This document shows positions 61,881-64,000 of a stretch of 64,000 bases of DNA, piece after piece. Each line of letters starts with the position of its first letter. Within the stretch, counting starts at the first letter, position 1. The notes under the pieces were generated by a model, which worked only from the letters and a program-made list of their open reading frames with translations, was not told the DNA's origin and searched no databases. This DNA is from Enoplosus armatus (lineage: Eukaryota; Chordata; Actinopteri; Centrarchiformes; Enoplosidae), in the NCBI RefSeq assembly GCF_043641665.1, contig NC_092194.1, positions 17,485,298 to 17,549,297 of the forward strand, written 5' to 3'. A program made the position numbers and the translations under genes.

Positions 61881-64000
61881 GAGTGTATTTTTGTGTTTGC
61901 ACTGGAATGTGGTCCTATGGTTAGCTGGTAGTTTCCTGTGGATTCATTGGGAAAAATTTCAATTTATATAGCCTTGTTTCAAAAGACACCTTAGTATGTG
62001 CATCTTCCCCTGTAGGGTTGTCGGTTGATGAAGACTTTCATTTAGTAGGAAGAGCTTAAACAAGTCAGTGCTTGTTCTCATGATCTTTTGAAACATCCCT
62101 CAATACACTATTTAAGACCTCTACAATGGTCTTTCATAGTCAGTGATGTTTCTCTGCTGAACTAAAATCTGATTTTTGAAATTAAGTTGTTGGATTGATT
62201 GACAGATGAATGACAAGGTAGTAGCAAGTACATGTGCTTGGTAACGATTTCTAGAGTTGTTTATTCAAGGTGAGATAAGGATGTTTAATGGGATATAAAC
62301 ATACACACTTTTCAGTGGATTTGGTTTTACTAAGCCCTGTTTGGCAAAATGCTGCTCTGCTACATCAGATAGTTGTGCTTTTTTGTGGAATATAGTCTCT
62401 GACAAACTTACTGTAGGTCAAAATGGATTTGAAGTTTGAAGTATCATAGAAGTTGACATTCATAAAAAGTATTCTTTATGATCTTATCTGAATCCCCTGG
62501 TACTCTTGTCATTGACTTCTGAAGCAAGACTGTCCTTCAACATCTCTGGCTCTATGTAGGGTATAGTGATCCAAATTATTTGCTGGTACTTTGTGACCCA
62601 GGTCTGGTTGCCTAAAAGGGTGAGACAAGACAGAGGAACTGTAAAAACACTCATTAGACACTGGGCCCTAGGGGCACGTGGATCTTTTGTCTGCCTATGA
62701 GATGCTCAGTGCCTGAGAAATGTGACACCGCACTCTTCTTTTCAAGCCTCTGTGGTTGATGTCTCATGCTGCAATTTTGGCTTAGAGACCATTAATTTGG
62801 AGACAGAGGGAAATATAAAGCACACTGGAATATTTTCCCAAAACTACCATTTTGTAAGAATTTTCAGCACGAGAATGGAACTCATTATTTATTTGATGTC
62901 TCATTCAGGTCAGTTTGTTTGTGTTTACATTTATCTGTAACAAGGATATATACATGCAACCGTGTCTAATAAGCATTCGGAGGGATGCAATATCATGTGG
63001 CTGTGTCACAATAGGCTGTTTATGTGGATCAGTGGCAGTCTGAGGCAGAAGAGTGGCTACAGCCAGGCACAGTGCAGAGCTTCTCAGTCGGCCTCAGCCT
63101 TGTTTCTTGACTGTATGAAAAGCAGCCAGATTTTCAGGCCATTTTTCACCCGAGGGCATGTCATTTACCAAATGAATGGCCCTCTTTTCTGGACAGTTGA
63201 GCCAGTCACAGTCTATCATGCCATGAGACAAGTGAGCCCACAGTATTACTTTTCACTGCAGAGGACTGTTTTTCAGTGGGAACATTTGCATACCTTCAGG
63301 GTATGACATGAGTGAAGCATAATGATAATGATAATGCGTGAAACAATTTATGGACATACTGGGTGGCTGTTACTGATGATCACACACTTTTATTCGTCTG
63401 TCTAGTCTTAACTCATGACAATAGCGTGATAAGGAAATACTCTTCTTACATGTTATATCGCCCACTATATAATCTTTTCATATTTTATTTGTCGTACTAT
63501 CTTCAGTTATTTGTATAAGTCATGACTAACTCCAGCTGTCTCACTGCTCTGCACTAACTGTATGATAGAAGGTTTTATTCATTCACACAGCAGCAGAAAA
63601 TGGCAATAAAATGGGCTTAATTCTAGATTGTAATTTGATATTATTTTTCAGAATTTATATAATTTTTTGCCCAATCTAATTCACCTCTAGCACACCTGGA
63701 GAAAAATGCACATATATGTTTAGATGTTAAAATTACTTGTTTATTTGAGCTTTGGACAGTTAAACATCCTCAAAAATGTTAAAATAAATACTCTACCACC
63801 TCCTTCACTGGGCCTAAAACTCAAAAGACAAATTCTAAGATCATTAAAAAGTTTGGATAAGTTACTTCTTTAAAAAGTGACTAAAACAACCACTATTTGT
63901 ATGTGAAAGGGGTCGCTCATGTTGACAAACCCACAGATAACACTGGGGAACAGAATTTTTGTTGAGTTAGGTCTGACAGCTGTTTTTAACTAATTTTTGG

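Larger units (their letters stand above)
34327..64000 (+). other. samd5: samd5 intron 1 (runs off the window) and associated noncoding DNA
   Basis: No convincing continuation exon of samd5 (expected to begin V-P-M-A-G and contain EYLMNWP) was found by eye, so the last exon probably lies beyond 64000. The stretch is AT-rich, with degenerate retroelement tails, microsatellites and a local tandem duplication listed separately. Open frames here are short and show no family motifs. Confidence 0.6.

Noticed and set aside
1..64000. Bacterial-type systems, CRISPR arrays, operons or phage genes
   Set aside because: The window is spliced vertebrate nuclear DNA. No regularly spaced repeats with unique spacers and no polycistronic layout are present.

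Overview
The window is vertebrate nuclear DNA, most likely from a ray-finned (percomorph-like) teleost. It has long AT-rich introns, GT-AG splicing, dinucleotide microsatellites and several dispersed repeats that look like families common in teleost genomes. Two genes lie on the + strand in the order stxbp5 then samd5. The human orthologues STXBP5 and SAMD5 are also neighbours in this order and orientation, so this looks like a conserved vertebrate synteny block.

Region 1 (1-4430) holds no supportable gene. It carries two degenerate interspersed repeats of one type, the second ending about 50 bp before a GC-richer promoter region. Region 2 (4430-31885) is the whole stxbp5 (tomosyn-1) gene. 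I reconstructed 28 constitutive coding exons plus two candidate in-frame cassette exons. The constitutive exons join without a frame break into a 1145-residue protein from ATG 4856 to TGA 28489; both cassettes would give 1216 residues. The product has the tomosyn layout: an N-terminal double beta-propeller related to Lgl, a variable linker, and a C-terminal R-SNARE-like helix with no membrane anchor. Intron 2 (6655-10067) has hallmarks of a minor-class U12 intron. The linker is encoded by six consecutive exons, all phase 1-1 and all a multiple of three long, so any combination keeps frame. A 3' UTR of about 3.4 kb follows and contains a foldback element with 23-bp perfect inverted ends.

Region 3 (31886-32790) is a short intergenic gap with a telomere-like repeat. 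Region 4 (32790-34326) is the samd5 promoter, leader and first coding exon: a SAM domain and the conserved C-terminal block, ending at a splice donor. Region 5 (34327-64000) appears to be samd5 intron 1, running off the window. The short last coding exon was not found. This stretch holds degenerate retrotransposon tails, microsatellites, a three-copy ~157-bp tandem duplication near 57.5-58.0 kb, and two weak candidate exons (about 59.7-60.15 kb on the minus strand and about 61.6-61.88 kb on the plus strand).

Tomosyn binds syntaxin and SNAP-25 and restrains vesicle priming. SAMD5 is a small SAM-domain protein of poorly defined role. Nothing in the sequence shows that the two act together. The most notable items are the U12 intron, the modular hypervariable exon block with an STXBP5L-like cassette, and the foldback element in the 3' UTR.
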